A stretch of 24,197 bases of DNA from DATFKA01 sp042095835 (GTDB lineage Bacteria > Bacteroidota > Bacteroidia > Chitinophagales > Saprospiraceae), in contig JBELML010000100.1 of assembly GCA_042095835.1 (NCBI GenBank), positions 1 through 24,197 of the forward strand, written 5' to 3'. Position 1 is the first letter of the stretch; each line of letters opens with the position of its first letter. The notes under the pieces were generated by a model. That model ran no database searches, was not told the origin of the DNA, and saw nothing but the letters and a program-made list of their open reading frames with translations. The position numbers and the translations under genes were made by a program. This document shows, piece by piece, positions 1 through 9,751 of this stretch.

Positions 1-66
1 TTATCCCGGCCTTACGTCGGGAATCTTCTCGATCAAAATGCGAAACTTATTCTTTGTCCGTTACTT
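1..66. repeat. Terminal segment of palindromic MITE-like repeat, cut by window edge
   Basis: The reverse complement of about 21-66 matches the left terminus of the palindromic element at 12914-13078 over roughly 45 bases with only a few differences; the shared core includes TAACGGACAAAGAATAAG and ATTTTGATCGAGAAGATT. Beyond the terminus (positions 1-20) the sequence is different and carries its own small CCCG...CGGG inverted repeat, so this may be a variant element. The rest, if present, lies outside the window. Confidence 0.6.
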
Positions 67-154
67 AATTTCGAGTAATATGCATTTCTTTTTCAGTTTT
101 TATTTTAATGCGTTTGCCCTAGTTTTTAATAGGTATACACCCTTTTTTTGAAAC

Positions 155-192
155 CAGAAAAGGAGGCCGTTCTAACCTTATAGAACGACCTC
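155..192 (-). terminator. Probable intrinsic terminator of the giant repeat-protein gene
   Basis: A 12-bp inverted repeat (163-174 with 181-192; one G.U pair, 6-base loop) is followed on the minus strand by a short T-rich stretch. It lies about 110 bases past the stop of the 302-6532 gene, the expected side for its terminator. The T-tract is short, so termination may be incomplete. Confidence 0.55.
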
Positions 193-301
193 TAAACGAC
201 CTAAATAAAGAAATATCTTTTGGGAGTTTATAAGTGTATAAGATAAATCTCCACTTCTGATAAACTTATAAGCTCATACATTTATAAACTAATAAACTTC
301 T

Positions 302-3300
302 CTATCTACAATTATTACTCGGACAGGGGCGTACACCTATCAAATAATCTTCTACTTCTCCTCCTAATAGTGCTGTCCCCGTAGAGGATTGACTTGTCTC
401 CGTAGCATCGAACAATCTAAACCTTGCGCCTAATGGCCTTACCGTCACCGCATCGACTGGTACATCAAAGGTTAGGGTGACCGTTTGGGTCGTTCCTGTG
501 TTCCCTGTGATGATACTTGAGCTGACGGCTTCTCCTGGAGAAAGAATACCGTCACCGTTCCAGTCAATCCAGCAAATCAATTGGCCATCTGTACCGCTTG
601 GTACTTCTACCGTCACGGGCACTTCTACGCCCGTTTGTCCGGTGTAGAAATTATTGGGTAAGGTTACCCCGTCTTCATCATCTCCTCCATTTGCATCACC
701 AAGAGCAGTGGTACTTGGTTGACCATCACTTTCATTGTCAATACTTGCTCCAATATTGAAATTGGGCAGAATGACGTGGGCTGCACCTACACCCTCTCCG
801 TTATCATTAATGTCTGTGGCATAACTACCAGTAACACCAAAGTCAGGTAAGTCCCCATAGTCTCTGAAGCAACCCGTTACGGGAATATTATTATTATCTA
901 CAAAAGGATCGGAATTTTCTAAATCAAACTCAAAGAAGAATGGATTGGCTGCCGCACTGAAATCAACTAAGGCAGTACCGGCTCCATTGATTGCTTCACC
1001 AATCAATAGGGGATCATCACTATCTGGATTGTCTCCTCCTGGAGTAATATCATTCGGATCTAAAACATCATCGCCATTACCGAAGGCTACAGCTCCAGGT
1101 GTACCAGCTAGAGAAAGTTCTGCTGGCGGTGTAAATGACATGGTATAGCGACCAGCAGTCACAGGCGAACCAGTAGCGATCCATTCGTAACGTCCGTTGC
1201 TACCATCAAGTTCTTCTCCACCGGATACAATAAATTCGAAAGTTCCCCCTACAGGTGGTGTTACGGAGACCGTTCCCCCTGTTATAATTTCTCCTGTTTC
1301 CGCACAGTAAATATACCCAGCGGGATCGGCAGGTGGAAAGAGGAATACACCTTCTGCGAAGCATCCAGGTTGACCAGCGAAGCGTATAATAAAGCTTTTT
1401 GTTTGATTACATACCAAGCCTACTAATTCCAATTCTACTCCAGCAGCATCGACATCATTTGAGGGCCTTCCAAGTGTATTGAAAGTATTCCCTCCATCTA
1501 TACTAAACTCGAGGTCTCCAATAGGCGCATTGGTCCAATTTACGGTTGTGGTAACATCAAAATTATTGCCAACACAAGAAGCAACTTCTACAATATCTAT
1601 TACAACCTCGCAATCATAGCAACTGTTCAGAGTACCTGTATTTTCGACTGAAGATACACAAGTAGCATCTCCCGCGTCACGAAAACTAATAGCAGCAGGA
1701 CTTCCACTAGCAGGTAGATTGATTGAGGCATTTGTTCCAGAAGGAGCCGTTACCACAGGGCTCAGTGGATTTCCGTCTACCAAGACCTCATAGTTAGGAG
1801 AAGTACCATTTGTTAAGGTCGCATTAACCACGATATCATATGTATCATCAGTCGATACGCCTACTGTCATATTATCATTACAAGTCTCACTGATTATACT
1901 CCCAGTAATAGAGCAAGGCGAAACAGAACAATTTGCTAGGGTATTTGTCGTCTCTACAACGGAAATACAAGAAGGGTCTCCAGCATCTCTAAATGTAATA
2001 TCAGCTGTAGATCCATTTGCTGGCAAAGTAAAGACTGTGTCTGTTCCACTAGGTGCAAACAGTGCTGGGCTTAAGGGATTACCATCCACAAGTACTTCGT
2101 AATTCGTAGACGTACCGCCTGCTAAAGTGGCCGTCACCCTGATTTGATAAAAGTCATCGCTAGTATTACCGCCTGTATTATTATCATTACAAGTTTCACT
2201 AACAATTGTACCTGTAATGGAGCAATCCGAACAGGCCGTTAGAGTAGTAGTCGTCTCTGCCGAAGACACACAACTCGCATCCAAATTATCCCGATAACTA
2301 ATCGAAGCCGTACCGCCTCCTGCAGGTAAAGTGAAGGACGCATTTTGCCCTGAGGTCGCCGTCACCGTCGGACTCAGTGGACTACCATCCACCAACACTT
2401 CATACATCGTAGAACTACCATCCGTTATCGTCGCATTAACCGTTATATCATAGACATCATCGGCCGCATTACCGCCCGTACCCATATCATTACAATCCTG
2501 ACTCACGATCGACCCGCTAATCGTACAATCTGAACAGGCCGTTAAAGTAGTCGTCGTCTCTGCCGTCGATACACAACTCGCATCCGAATTATCCCGATAA
2601 CTAATCGAAGCCGTACCGCCTCCTGCAGGTAAAGTGAAAGACGCATTTTGCCCTGAGGTCGCCGTCACCGGCGGACTCAGTGGATTGCCATCCACCAACA
2701 CTTCATACGTCGTAGAACTACCATCTGTTATCGTCGNNNNNNNNNNNNNNNNNNNNNNNNNNNNNNNNNNNNNNNNNNNNNNNNNNNNNNNNNNNNNNNN
2801 NNNNNNNNNNNNNNNNNNNNNNNNNNNNNNNNNNNNTGAACAGGCCGTTAAAGTAGTCGTCGTCTCTGCCGTCGATACACAACTCGCATCCAAATTATCC
2901 CGATAACTAATCGAAGCCGTACCGCCTCCTGCAGGTAAAGTGAAGGACGCATTTTGCCCTGAGGTCGCCGTCACCGTCGGACTCAGTGGACTACCATCCA
3001 CCAACACTTCATACATCGTAGAACTACCATCCGTTATCGTCGCATTAACCGTTATATCATAGACATCATCCGCCGCATTACCTCCAGTGCCCATGTCATT
3101 ACACAGCTGACTCACGATTGAACCACTAATGGAACATGTAGGTGCAGTTGAACAAGCGGTTAAAGTCGTCGTCGTCTCTGCCGACGATACACAACTCCCA
3201 TCCGAATTATCACGGAAACTAATCGATGCCGTTCCACCTCCTGCCGGTAATGTAAAGGACGCATTTTGCCCTGAGGTCGCCGTCACCGTCGGATTCAGGG

Positions 3301-6300
3301 GATTGCCATCCACCAACACTTCATACGTCGTAGAACTACCATCTGTTATCGTCGCATTAACCGTTATATCATATACATCATCCGCCGCATTACCTCCCGT
3401 ACCCATATCATTACACACCTGACTCACGATCGAACCACTAATCGTACAATCCGAACAGGCCGTTAGAGTAGTCGTCGTCTCTGCTGAAGACACACAGCTC
3501 CCATCCGAATTATCGCGAAAACTAATCGATGCCGTTCCACCTCCTGCCGGTAATGTAAAGGACGCATTTTGCCCTGAGGTCGCCGTCACCGTCGGATTCA
3601 GGGGATTGCCATCCACCAACACTTCATACGTCGTAGAACTACCATCTGTTATCGTCGCATTAACCGTTATATCATAGACATCATCCGCCGCATTACCACC
3701 CGTACCCATATCATTACACACCTGACTCACAATCGAACCACTAATCGTACAATCTGAGCAATTATTTAAAGTAGTAGTTGTATAAGCCGGAGACACACAA
3801 GAATTATCTGCATCATCACGGAAGGTAATCTCAGCAGTACTCCCGCTGGCAGGTATCGTAAAAGAAGTATTCAGGCCAGAGGTCCCTGTCACCTTAGGAA
3901 TAAGGGGTTGACCATCTACTAATACCTCGTAAGTTGAGCTACCGTTGGTAATCGTAGCACTTACTGTCATATCATAGAAATCATCTAGTGGATTCCCGTT
4001 TGTACTATTATTATTACATATTTGACTTTGTATCGAGCCACTAATCGTACAAGGTGGAGGAAAAGAGGCAATACCTACTTTGATTGGTTCTGAGGCTAAA
4101 AGTGGTGTTCCACCTGCAACGCCTGTAAAGCCAAATGAGTTCCAGGCTATCTCACCGCCTGTGGGCACATTAGAAGGAGCCGCTAAAGTAATATCAAAGG
4201 TGGTGGATTGATTGGTAGCAATTGTAAAAGAGCTACCATACTCAATCTTAAAGGCACAAATATCTTCCTCATTGGCAGGCACTGAGGTAGACCAATTCGG
4301 ATTGGTACAGGTCACAGGGTCAACTACTGGGTTTCCTAAATCTGCATTTAGACAGGGTTCGCACGCTGTACTGAAATAAAGGGTTGCGCCAGTGATCCCG
4401 TTCACATAATTCTGTAGTTGGGTGACGGTGGTAGACGTAACTACCGGACGCCATTCAGAATCTCTAGTCTCATTTCTAGCTACAACTCCAATATCGCCTA
4501 TGTGCGGAAATACATCGACCAACACAATATCTTCTACAGTCGTAGCTAGAGGGTTCGACAAACTAAATCTATAAATGATATCACCATCCGCCGAAACCAT
4601 GCCATTATCTGGAAATCGGGAGAAATCGGTTGGTGCATCGAGATTACCATTTACTTCTTTGCGAGAATCCAGCCCCGCTAGACCATTTGGAATAACTACT
4701 GTCACTCGTCCAACATTCCTACATATGCTTTCCGTCATATCACCATCTTGGTCTACATCATCGGTATCAACGATCAAATTTGACATTGCACCTAAACAAG
4801 CACTTGGAGCCTCCGACGCTGTGAAAAAGAAGCCATTGTTATAATTTCCTGCAGATGTTGAGCCATCCACGGTCACATCATATTCGATTTCATATCGGGA
4901 GCGTGTCATAGCGTTAGTTGGAACCCCTAAGGTGATACTATTATTATTGGCAGCATTCCACTCCCAAATCAGAGCAGTTCGGCCAATCTCACCTCCATAA
5001 TCATTGATAACAGAAAAAACGGGATTAAGAGAGGAGCTACCTGGATTGTTCGTTATATTATTGGTATTCTGCCAACCTTCAGAAGTGACTCCCTGGAAGG
5101 TAAAACCAGGTGGTATAAGGTCAATAAAGTATGGATCTACGATTTCTGAAACAGTAGCATTAGGTGCATTACCACCTGTGACTCGGAAACTGATTGTCTC
5201 AAAAGGTTGATAAGACGCACTACCCGTAATATCCTCTTTTTCTAACCATAAATTTTGATTACCATTGATGTAATTAACGTCTCCACAATCCATTTCTGCA
5301 ATACCTCCAAAGGAACTGGCAGTAAGGTCTGCGCAATTTTGTTCTGAAGTACCAGCTGTAGGAACGGGGTTCTCTCCGGTTCTGGTGGGATCAAGATAAA
5401 GTCCATAACTAAGCTGGCCTCGTGTTTCTCTAAAGTCTGGATTTGCACAACCTCCTCCCGGAAAAGTAGGGTAGGTTAAGCGTATTCCATCAGGGTAGAC
5501 AGCTCCACTTACCCCTAGGTAAGTGCTCAGCTCATCAATCGCAACGTTATTAGGCATATTATAGGTAACCTCAGATGAGAAGCTACCCGATGCTCCAAAA
5601 TAGTTCGTACCTAAGGTTCGCCACGTATTGTCAGTTGTGTGAACCTCTACGGTAAAATTGACCCCCGGATTACACAGATTAAGAGCTGAAATCCGCAAGT
5701 TTCCTCTGAGGATTAATCCTGGAGGAATAATGTCTTCAATTACAAAGTTGGAAATCGTATTACTACTGCGGCTACCATAGAAAATTTGCTGCCCTTCATT
5801 ACCTGTACCTAATTCTCCAGGCGAAGAGACATTCACATCAATATCCCCTTTGATGATTTCAGCCTCATTTACTAATGTCACCCCATTCGTTAGCGTCACT
5901 GTGTTGGTAGGACTTATTATTGTGGCAGTAGTTGCCCCTTGTGTATACTGGATAGAGGCTATATTGTCGACCTGCGTCCCAGTGACAGTGTATTCTGGAG
6001 ATGTCACGGTAAAAGTTACCTGTCTAGTGCCTCCATTAGGTACATCAGCGAAGGTGTAGCTTACGATCCTAGTACCATCATCGTAAGTAACCCCAGCAGC
6101 TCCCACTACGAACTCTATGCCAGCTGGGAGTGGATCAGTCAGAACTACATTCGTACAAGCATTATTATCAACGGTACTAGGACAAGAAAAACCAACAGTA
6201 TAGGTAAAGTTTTGCCCGACTCTAGTTGGTGAGGAATTGACCTTACTAGCAGTAGCATTAAAAAACAATGCTTTTGAAATAGCCTCTATATCAGTACTCA

Positions 6301-6532
6301 ACTCATCTCGCTCGATCGCCAAATCTGCACTTATATTTTGTTCTGGATAAAGACTTTGCTCCAGATAGAAATCACTCAAGCCACTTTTTTGGTCAGGTTG
6401 AACAATAGATATGGAATCGGTCTTATTATGCTCAGCATGCCCGCCTGTATACCAAGCGAACCATCCAAAAAATAGAAAACCAAAAACAAGACTGTAATAG
6501 GTCGTTGTACCGAATTGAATTGGGGAATTCAT
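302..6532 (-). CDS. Giant secreted DUF11/GEVED-type adhesin-like repeat protein
   Basis: This 2076-residue protein is probably exported and surface-exposed. Residues ~11-29 form a hydrophobic N-terminal signal or anchor segment. Residues ~93-215 are a DUF11-like Ig-fold domain (TDPLPAGIEF followed by a conserved beta pattern). Further DUF11-like stretches lie before residue ~800, for example around DLIPPGFTF and near VEDIVLVDVFP. Residues 828-1640 are eight ~101-residue repeats, each with about four cysteines and a YEVLVDG core. The C-terminus has a DYGDLPD segment, an acidic DWNGDG calcium-binding-like loop, and ends in GGEVEDYLIG, the hallmark of the GEVED domain. Proteins of this type in Bacteroidota usually finish with a T9SS sorting domain; here the chain stops about 12 residues after GEVEDY and no sorting domain is seen, which is odd. 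A 100-N gap falls inside the fifth repeat, so the true length is unknown. Adhesion or matrix function is inferred from architecture only. Confidence 0.88.
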   Translation of the reverse strand: MNSPIQFGTTTYYSLVFGFLFFGWFAWYTGGHAEHNKTDSISIVQPDQKSGLSDFYLEQSLYPEQNISADLAIERDELSTDIEAISKALFFNATASKVNSSPTRVGQNFTYTVGFSCPSTVDNNACTNVVLTDPLPAGIEFVVGAAGVTYDDGTRIVSYTFADVPNGGTRQVTFTVTSPEYTVTGTQVDNIASIQYTQGATTATIISPTNTVTLTNGVTLVNEAEIIKGDIDVNVSSPGELGTGNEGQQIFYGSRSSNTISNFVIEDIIPPGLILRGNLRISALNLCNPGVNFTVEVHTTDNTWRTLGTNYFGASGSFSSEVTYNMPNNVAIDELSTYLGVSGAVYPDGIRLTYPTFPGGGCANPDFRETRGQLSYGLYLDPTRTGENPVPTAGTSEQNCADLTASSFGGIAEMDCGDVNYINGNQNLWLEKEDITGSASYQPFETISFRVTGGNAPNATVSEIVDPYFIDLIPPGFTFQGVTSEGWQNTNNITNNPGSSSLNPVFSVINDYGGEIGRTALIWEWNAANNNSITLGVPTNAMTRSRYEIEYDVTVDGSTSAGNYNNGFFFTASEAPSACLGAMSNLIVDTDDVDQDGDMTESICRNVGRVTVVIPNGLAGLDSRKEVNGNLDAPTDFSRFPDNGMVSADGDIIYRFSLSNPLATTVEDIVLVDVFPHIGDIGVVARNETRDSEWRPVVTSTTVTQLQNYVNGITGATLYFSTACEPCLNADLGNPVVDPVTCTNPNWSTSVPANEEDICAFKIEYGSSFTIATNQSTTFDITLAAPSNVPTGGEIAWNSFGFTGVAGGTPLLASEPIKVGIASFPPPCTISGSIQSQICNNNSTNGNPLDDFYDMTVSATITNGSSTYEVLVDGQPLIPKVTGTSGLNTSFTIPASGSTAEITFRDDADNSCVSPAYTTTTLNNCSDCTISGSIVSQVCNDMGTGGNAADDVYDITVNATITDGSSTTYEVLVDGNPLNPTVTATSGQNASFTLPAGGGTASISFRDNSDGSCVSSAETTTTLTACSDCTISGSIVSQVCNDMGTGGNAADDVYDITVNATITDGSSTTYEVLVDGNPLNPTVTATSGQNASFTLPAGGGTASISFRDNSDGSCVSSAETTTTLTACSTAPTCSISGSIVSQLCNDMGTGGNAADDVYDITVNATITDGSSTMYEVLVDGSPLSPTVTATSGQNASFTLPAGGGTASISYRDNLDASCVSTAETTTTLTACSXXXXXXXXXXXXXXXXXXXXXXXXXXXXXXXXXXTITDGSSTTYEVLVDGNPLSPPVTATSGQNASFTLPAGGGTASISYRDNSDASCVSTAETTTTLTACSDCTISGSIVSQDCNDMGTGGNAADDVYDITVNATITDGSSTMYEVLVDGSPLSPTVTATSGQNASFTLPAGGGTASISYRDNLDASCVSSAETTTTLTACSDCSITGTIVSETCNDNNTGGNTSDDFYQIRVTATLAGGTSTNYEVLVDGNPLSPALFAPSGTDTVFTLPANGSTADITFRDAGDPSCISVVETTNTLANCSVSPCSITGSIISETCNDNMTVGVSTDDTYDIVVNATLTNGTSPNYEVLVDGNPLSPVVTAPSGTNASINLPASGSPAAISFRDAGDATCVSSVENTGTLNSCYDCEVVIDIVEVASCVGNNFDVTTTVNWTNAPIGDLEFSIDGGNTFNTLGRPSNDVDAAGVELELVGLVCNQTKSFIIRFAGQPGCFAEGVFLFPPADPAGYIYCAETGEIITGGTVSVTPPVGGTFEFIVSGGEELDGSNGRYEWIATGSPVTAGRYTMSFTPPAELSLAGTPGAVAFGNGDDVLDPNDITPGGDNPDSDDPLLIGEAINGAGTALVDFSAAANPFFFEFDLENSDPFVDNNNIPVTGCFRDYGDLPDFGVTGSYATDINDNGEGVGAAHVILPNFNIGASIDNESDGQPSTTALGDANGGDDEDGVTLPNNFYTGQTGVEVPVTVEVPSGTDGQLICWIDWNGDGILSPGEAVSSSIITGNTGTTQTVTLTFDVPVDAVTVRPLGARFRLFDATETSQSSTGTALLGGEVEDYLIGVRPCPSNNCR
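1613..4051 (-). repeat. Eight in-frame ~303-bp tandem repeats inside the adhesin-like gene
   Basis: Equivalent anchor bases (the ACAGGCC-type word at unit boundaries) recur at 2231, 2534, 2840, 3152, 3455 and 3758. The spacings are 303, 306 (across the N gap), 312 (one unit has a 3-residue insertion) and 303, 303. The unit is therefore 303 bp, or 101 codons. The central five units are nearly identical at DNA level, while the first (next to 4051) and last two (towards 1613) are diverged, as expected for recent amplification or gene conversion in the middle of an older array. Confidence 0.93.
2737..2836. other. Assembly gap (100 N) within tandem repeat
   Basis: Exactly 100 N, the conventional length for a gap of unknown size. 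Flanking anchors at 2534 and 2840 are 306 bases apart against a 303-bp unit, so the frame survives by coincidence if just one unit is interrupted. Whole repeat units could be missing here. Confidence 0.97.
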
Positions 6533-7256
6533 GTGGTTATATTTCTTTATTTAGTAAAATAGATTTCTGATTTGTTGGTGTAGGAAGTACTCTAGGTAAG
6601 TAGTTTTTAGCCCTGGCCTTAAACTTATATTTAGGAGTACTTTTATACAGGTTTTTGAAATAAGCATAAGTAGAAAGGGCTCTACAAAAGCATTTTGTAG
6701 AGTTGGAATAATTCTAAGCTATATTTGACTGTAGAGATTAGGTCAGAGAGGTAGGTCTTCTTTAAGCATTTAAAAAGATACTTTCCTCAAAAACTTAAAA
6801 TGATAAGCGGCTTTGTACAAGTAGTGCTTATTTTTTGCTTCTCTACTACAAATAGAGTATGCTTCCAAATAATTGCTGTACTACACTTCTTGTACTTCAA
6901 CAATAATTAGATGCTTCCAAGCATCTATGAGTAATAAGGATTTTTGTTTCATTGTGTCAAGGATTTACGTTAGATCGTCAAAAAAGGGATATCAACTATT
7001 GTCCCAGTATAAAAATAAGGAGTTTATACTACACCGTTTGTATCATTTATACAGCATTTGTTCTTTGCCTTATTAGTATAAATGGCTCTAGAAAAGGCTA
7101 TTTTTTTTTAAAGTAAAGCAAGATTTAGTATCAAAAAAGAGAGATTGTTCTTTTAAAGAAGAAAAACTAAGCTTAAATCATTAGCCAATAGGCATCATTT
7201 TGGACTGGATATAAAAAGGTTGAACTAAAATTGAGGCTTATTTAAAGGACCATCAA
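6533..7256. other. 724-bp intergenic region without a supported gene
   Basis: The region is AT-rich with no convincing coding sequence; the longest open frame (6873-7076, plus) has an unremarkable composition and no recognisable motif. It holds two clean hairpins: a 10-bp perfect stem at 6680-6702 and an 8-bp stem with 2-base loop at 6909-6926. The promoter of the giant minus-strand gene should lie near the 6533 end, but I could not find a clear -7/-33 pair. Confidence 0.6.
6680..6702. other. Perfect 10-bp hairpin with 3-base loop
   Basis: CTCTACAAAA (6680-6689) and its exact reverse complement (6693-6702) surround the loop GCA. It lies about 150 bp upstream of the giant repeat-protein gene. 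There is no following T-run on either strand, so it is not a standard terminator; a regulatory or mRNA-leader role is possible but unproven. Confidence 0.5.
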
Positions 7257-8777
7257 CTATTTATCCTCAAAAGTAAGGATTGAACTAATTAGATATTCCC
7301 ATAATTGCTCATAAGGTATAATTTCTAACTCAATAACTGCTGGCCTATTTTCAGGTAATTTATCAATCGCATTTAAATGCTGATCTGAATGTAATTGCAG
7401 CTGCCCTGGAGTCATCACCTCTTTTTGTAACTTTACAAACATTAAAAAGAATCTAAAACACCTATTAGTCGTCTCTGTTTGCAGATGGCGATAGGCATAC
7501 AGTCGAGTAGCATCTAGGCGATCTATAAATTGATCTAACTTTCCCTCGACAATCAATAAAGATAATTCGGCAATAAGTACACTCGCATTCAAGCCTTTTT
7601 TATCTTTAGAGAAGATAGCCGTTTCATTTTTGAATTTCCCTAGTTTGAACTTGATGTTCCGTTTACCCAACAAAGGCTCCTCCTTTAATCGATCTAGTAG
7701 ATATAGTAGATATAGCTTGGCTTGAAATATTTTCCAAACCCCTTGCTGGCGAGGAGACAGGAATTGGAATTTTGCGTGTGTAGTAATCTTACGAAAGATT
7801 TCGAAAGCCAATTCATATTCGCTGGTATGAATCGCTAGCAGGAAATAGATTTCATAGAACTTAAACCAATTGAATTTACCTTCCTCTACAAGTTTGAAGC
7901 ATTTATCAACGACCTGATAGGCCTCCTCATACCGCCTAAGCTGTATAAAAGTGCTCAACTGGTGGAAATAAAAAATCTTTAATGGGACTGTTGCTTTAAA
8001 AGATTTTTTAGAAAAACAATCGACTGCTTCATGACAAACTTTTATGGTACCCAAGGCATCTAAGGAGGCGGTTTTGTCTAATAGCTTAATCAAAAAGTAA
8101 TACTGCTGTAGCTGAAAGCTAGGCTTCTCTGACATCATGTGGTCTAAAGCTTGCACTGCTTCTGAGGCAATTATACCTTTGCCCTTTGTAAATGCCTTTT
8201 TATGCACAAGCTGCAAAACTAGTCTACAATACATTTCCTGTGCTTGTTCCTCTTGGTGTACAAGAGCTTGCAAGGTTTTTTTCTGCGTATTATACCATTC
8301 AAATTTTTCAAGATTTCCTCTTCGGTTGGCATAATGCAAGCTCAAAAAAGATGCAATATCTCTAGCGAGATGATTAAACTCGTATCGCTTAGCTTTTCGA
8401 TAAGCGCCCAGTGCAATATTGACCGCACTATTGACTGCATTTAAAGTGATGAGAATTTTGACGGTTGCCCAATCTTTATGACAAGCATAATAGGCTTTCT
8501 GGTATTCATTAAGCTTATTATCCTTTTCATTGAAATAAAGGACCGCATTCTTTAGGCTCCACCTAAGCTTAGTTTTGAGTTTTCTATACTTTTGGGAAGA
8601 TTCCTCATCAGGAAAAAGCAGGGCTCTCGCTTCCTCATCTGTATGAAATTGGCCTTGGAGAACGCCATTAAACAAAGTCATTAAATCTTCTGAAGATCCA
8701 TTCAAGTCAAGGCCAAAGATGCTAGACTCCAGCTTTTGAGGATGTATTAAGGTCGCTAATTCTTTAATAATTTTCAT
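7257..8777 (-). CDS. Uncharacterised all-helical (TPR-like) 506-aa protein
   Basis: I do not recognise a named family. The sequence has no signal peptide and no transmembrane segment, and is rich in Lys, Leu, Phe and Tyr. It reads as a long series of amphipathic helices with repeated patterns such as AYRKAKRYEFNHLARDIA, RRYEEAYQVVDKCFKLVEEG and SEYELAFEIFRKITTHAKF, spaced like helix-turn-helix TPR units between residues ~110 and ~430. This suggests a cytosolic scaffold or protein-interaction role. Several Bacteroidota, Lewinella relatives among them, appear to carry proteins of this size and style, but that is recollection rather than a search. It is isolated: 724 bp to the gene downstream and 341 bp to the remnant upstream. 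The ATG at 8777 is the first in the frame and gives a sensible start (MKIIKELATLI). Confidence 0.75.
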   Translation of the reverse strand: MKIIKELATLIHPQKLESSIFGLDLNGSSEDLMTLFNGVLQGQFHTDEEARALLFPDEESSQKYRKLKTKLRWSLKNAVLYFNEKDNKLNEYQKAYYACHKDWATVKILITLNAVNSAVNIALGAYRKAKRYEFNHLARDIASFLSLHYANRRGNLEKFEWYNTQKKTLQALVHQEEQAQEMYCRLVLQLVHKKAFTKGKGIIASEAVQALDHMMSEKPSFQLQQYYFLIKLLDKTASLDALGTIKVCHEAVDCFSKKSFKATVPLKIFYFHQLSTFIQLRRYEEAYQVVDKCFKLVEEGKFNWFKFYEIYFLLAIHTSEYELAFEIFRKITTHAKFQFLSPRQQGVWKIFQAKLYLLYLLDRLKEEPLLGKRNIKFKLGKFKNETAIFSKDKKGLNASVLIAELSLLIVEGKLDQFIDRLDATRLYAYRHLQTETTNRCFRFFLMFVKLQKEVMTPGQLQLHSDQHLNAIDKLPENRPAVIELEIIPYEQLWEYLISSILTFEDK

Positions 8778-8866
8778 ACGGGTCTTGGGCCAATGGCCGA
8801 TTGATTGTCAAGGATTTGTCGTCTCTCACTAAAGTAGTAATATAACAATTATTTTAGATAATCTAA

Positions 8867-8874
8867 CAAAACTA
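8867..8874 (-). promoter_or_regulatory. Possible Bacteroidota -7 box upstream of the helical protein gene
   Basis: The minus strand reads TAGTTTTG, an exact match to the Bacteroidota -7 consensus TAnnTTTG, about 90 bp upstream of the start codon at 8777. No TTG is seen at the expected 19-21 bp further upstream, so support is weak. Confidence 0.3.
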
Positions 8875-8984
8875 ATGTTAGTATAGGTCTGTTTGAAGAG
8901 ATAGTGCAACAATAGGATATGCAAGAAGCCCTACTCTATTGGCTATGTTATGAGTTTAAACATAGCAAATATTTATGCCTAAAG

Positions 8985-9032
8985 AAATGGATGAGTCCCC
9001 CTATAAGATATGGGGTGACTCATCCATTTTTT
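8985..9032. terminator. Strong near-perfect terminator hairpin
   Basis: A stem of about 15 bp (8985-9000 pairing with 9012-9028, one bulged base, 11-base loop) sits about 90 bp past the stop of the T9SS-protein remnant. On the plus strand it is followed by six T; on the minus strand by a shorter T-rich stretch. It probably ended transcripts of the remnant gene and may work in both directions. Confidence 0.7.
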
Positions 9033-9118
9033 GAAATTTTAGACCAAATTTTCCTTCGCTACTATTGCCCACGTATGTTATAGCACAAACTCACGGGGAA
9101 TGAAAGCGAGCATAGACC

Positions 9119-9656
9119 TTACTGAATAAGCACTTTTTTAAGCTCAACACCCTTATCAATTGAATTCACCACACGTAAAACGTAAATCCCTGGCATCAAA
9201 TCTTTTACATCAATAGTAGGATTAATTTTCCCATATTCTAGCTGACGTACAAATTGTCCATTGGTGTTAAGCAACTCTACTTGATGAAACTCTAAAATAC
9301 CACTGGTCTGCAATACATCATTAGAAGGATTTGGGAATACATTAAAGGATAATGCCTCGCTCTTGGATACAGCATTAAAAATCCACTTCTCAGTCCTATG
9401 GGTGCGCAATTGGGGAATACTTGCTCTTCAAAATAGTTAGAGCTACAGTTATCACAAAATATACTTTTAAAGAAGCAGCTAGCACGATTTACCCTAAAGG
9501 CATCACCTTCTGAGTCATTATATACACCATGCCCCCCTGTGGGTCAACTGTTAGCTCGGTACATATACCAGCATTTAGCAACTCATTAAGCATGCCTTTT
9601 AGAGTGGAGAGGATTCTTGAAGCTTTTCCAGCCAATTCGGGTGGTAGCCCTAGCCT
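9119..9656 (-). pseudogene. Frameshifted C-terminal remnant of a T9SS-secreted protein
   Basis: The last ~75 codons (ending at 9119) encode a type A T9SS C-terminal sorting domain: NVFPNPSND, then a short beta-rich stretch, then LMPGIYVLRVV and a Lys-rich end. This domain directs export across the outer membrane and is then removed. Read alone, the open frame can only begin at a TTG (9409). Upstream coding potential continues in two other frames: from ~9656 (LPPELAGKASRILSTLKGML) to a G6 run (C6 on the plus strand, 9532-9537), then GGHGVYNDSEGDAFRV to a run of four C (G4 on plus, 9412-9415). Restoring one base in each run joins all three into one continuous reading. So this is either a decayed gene or two homopolymer sequencing errors; upstream of 9656 no matching frame is found, so even the repaired version lacks its N-terminus. 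The identity of the passenger protein is unknown. Confidence 0.7.
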
Positions 9657-9751
9657 TTAGTAGCAAACTAACTATAAGGCTAAATGAGCATATTGTCAGC
9701 TAAATTAACAATGAAAACCCTATTACTAATTTCAAACAGCTTCTCTCAATT

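Noticed and set aside
2634..3422. Plus-strand open frames opposite the repeat array
   Set aside because: Antisense shadows of the 303-bp in-frame repeats; they repeat with the array and have no start-site support.
6873..7076. 67-codon plus-strand open frame
   Set aside because: Isolated, Cys/Tyr-rich and AT-driven composition, no ribosome-site or domain support.
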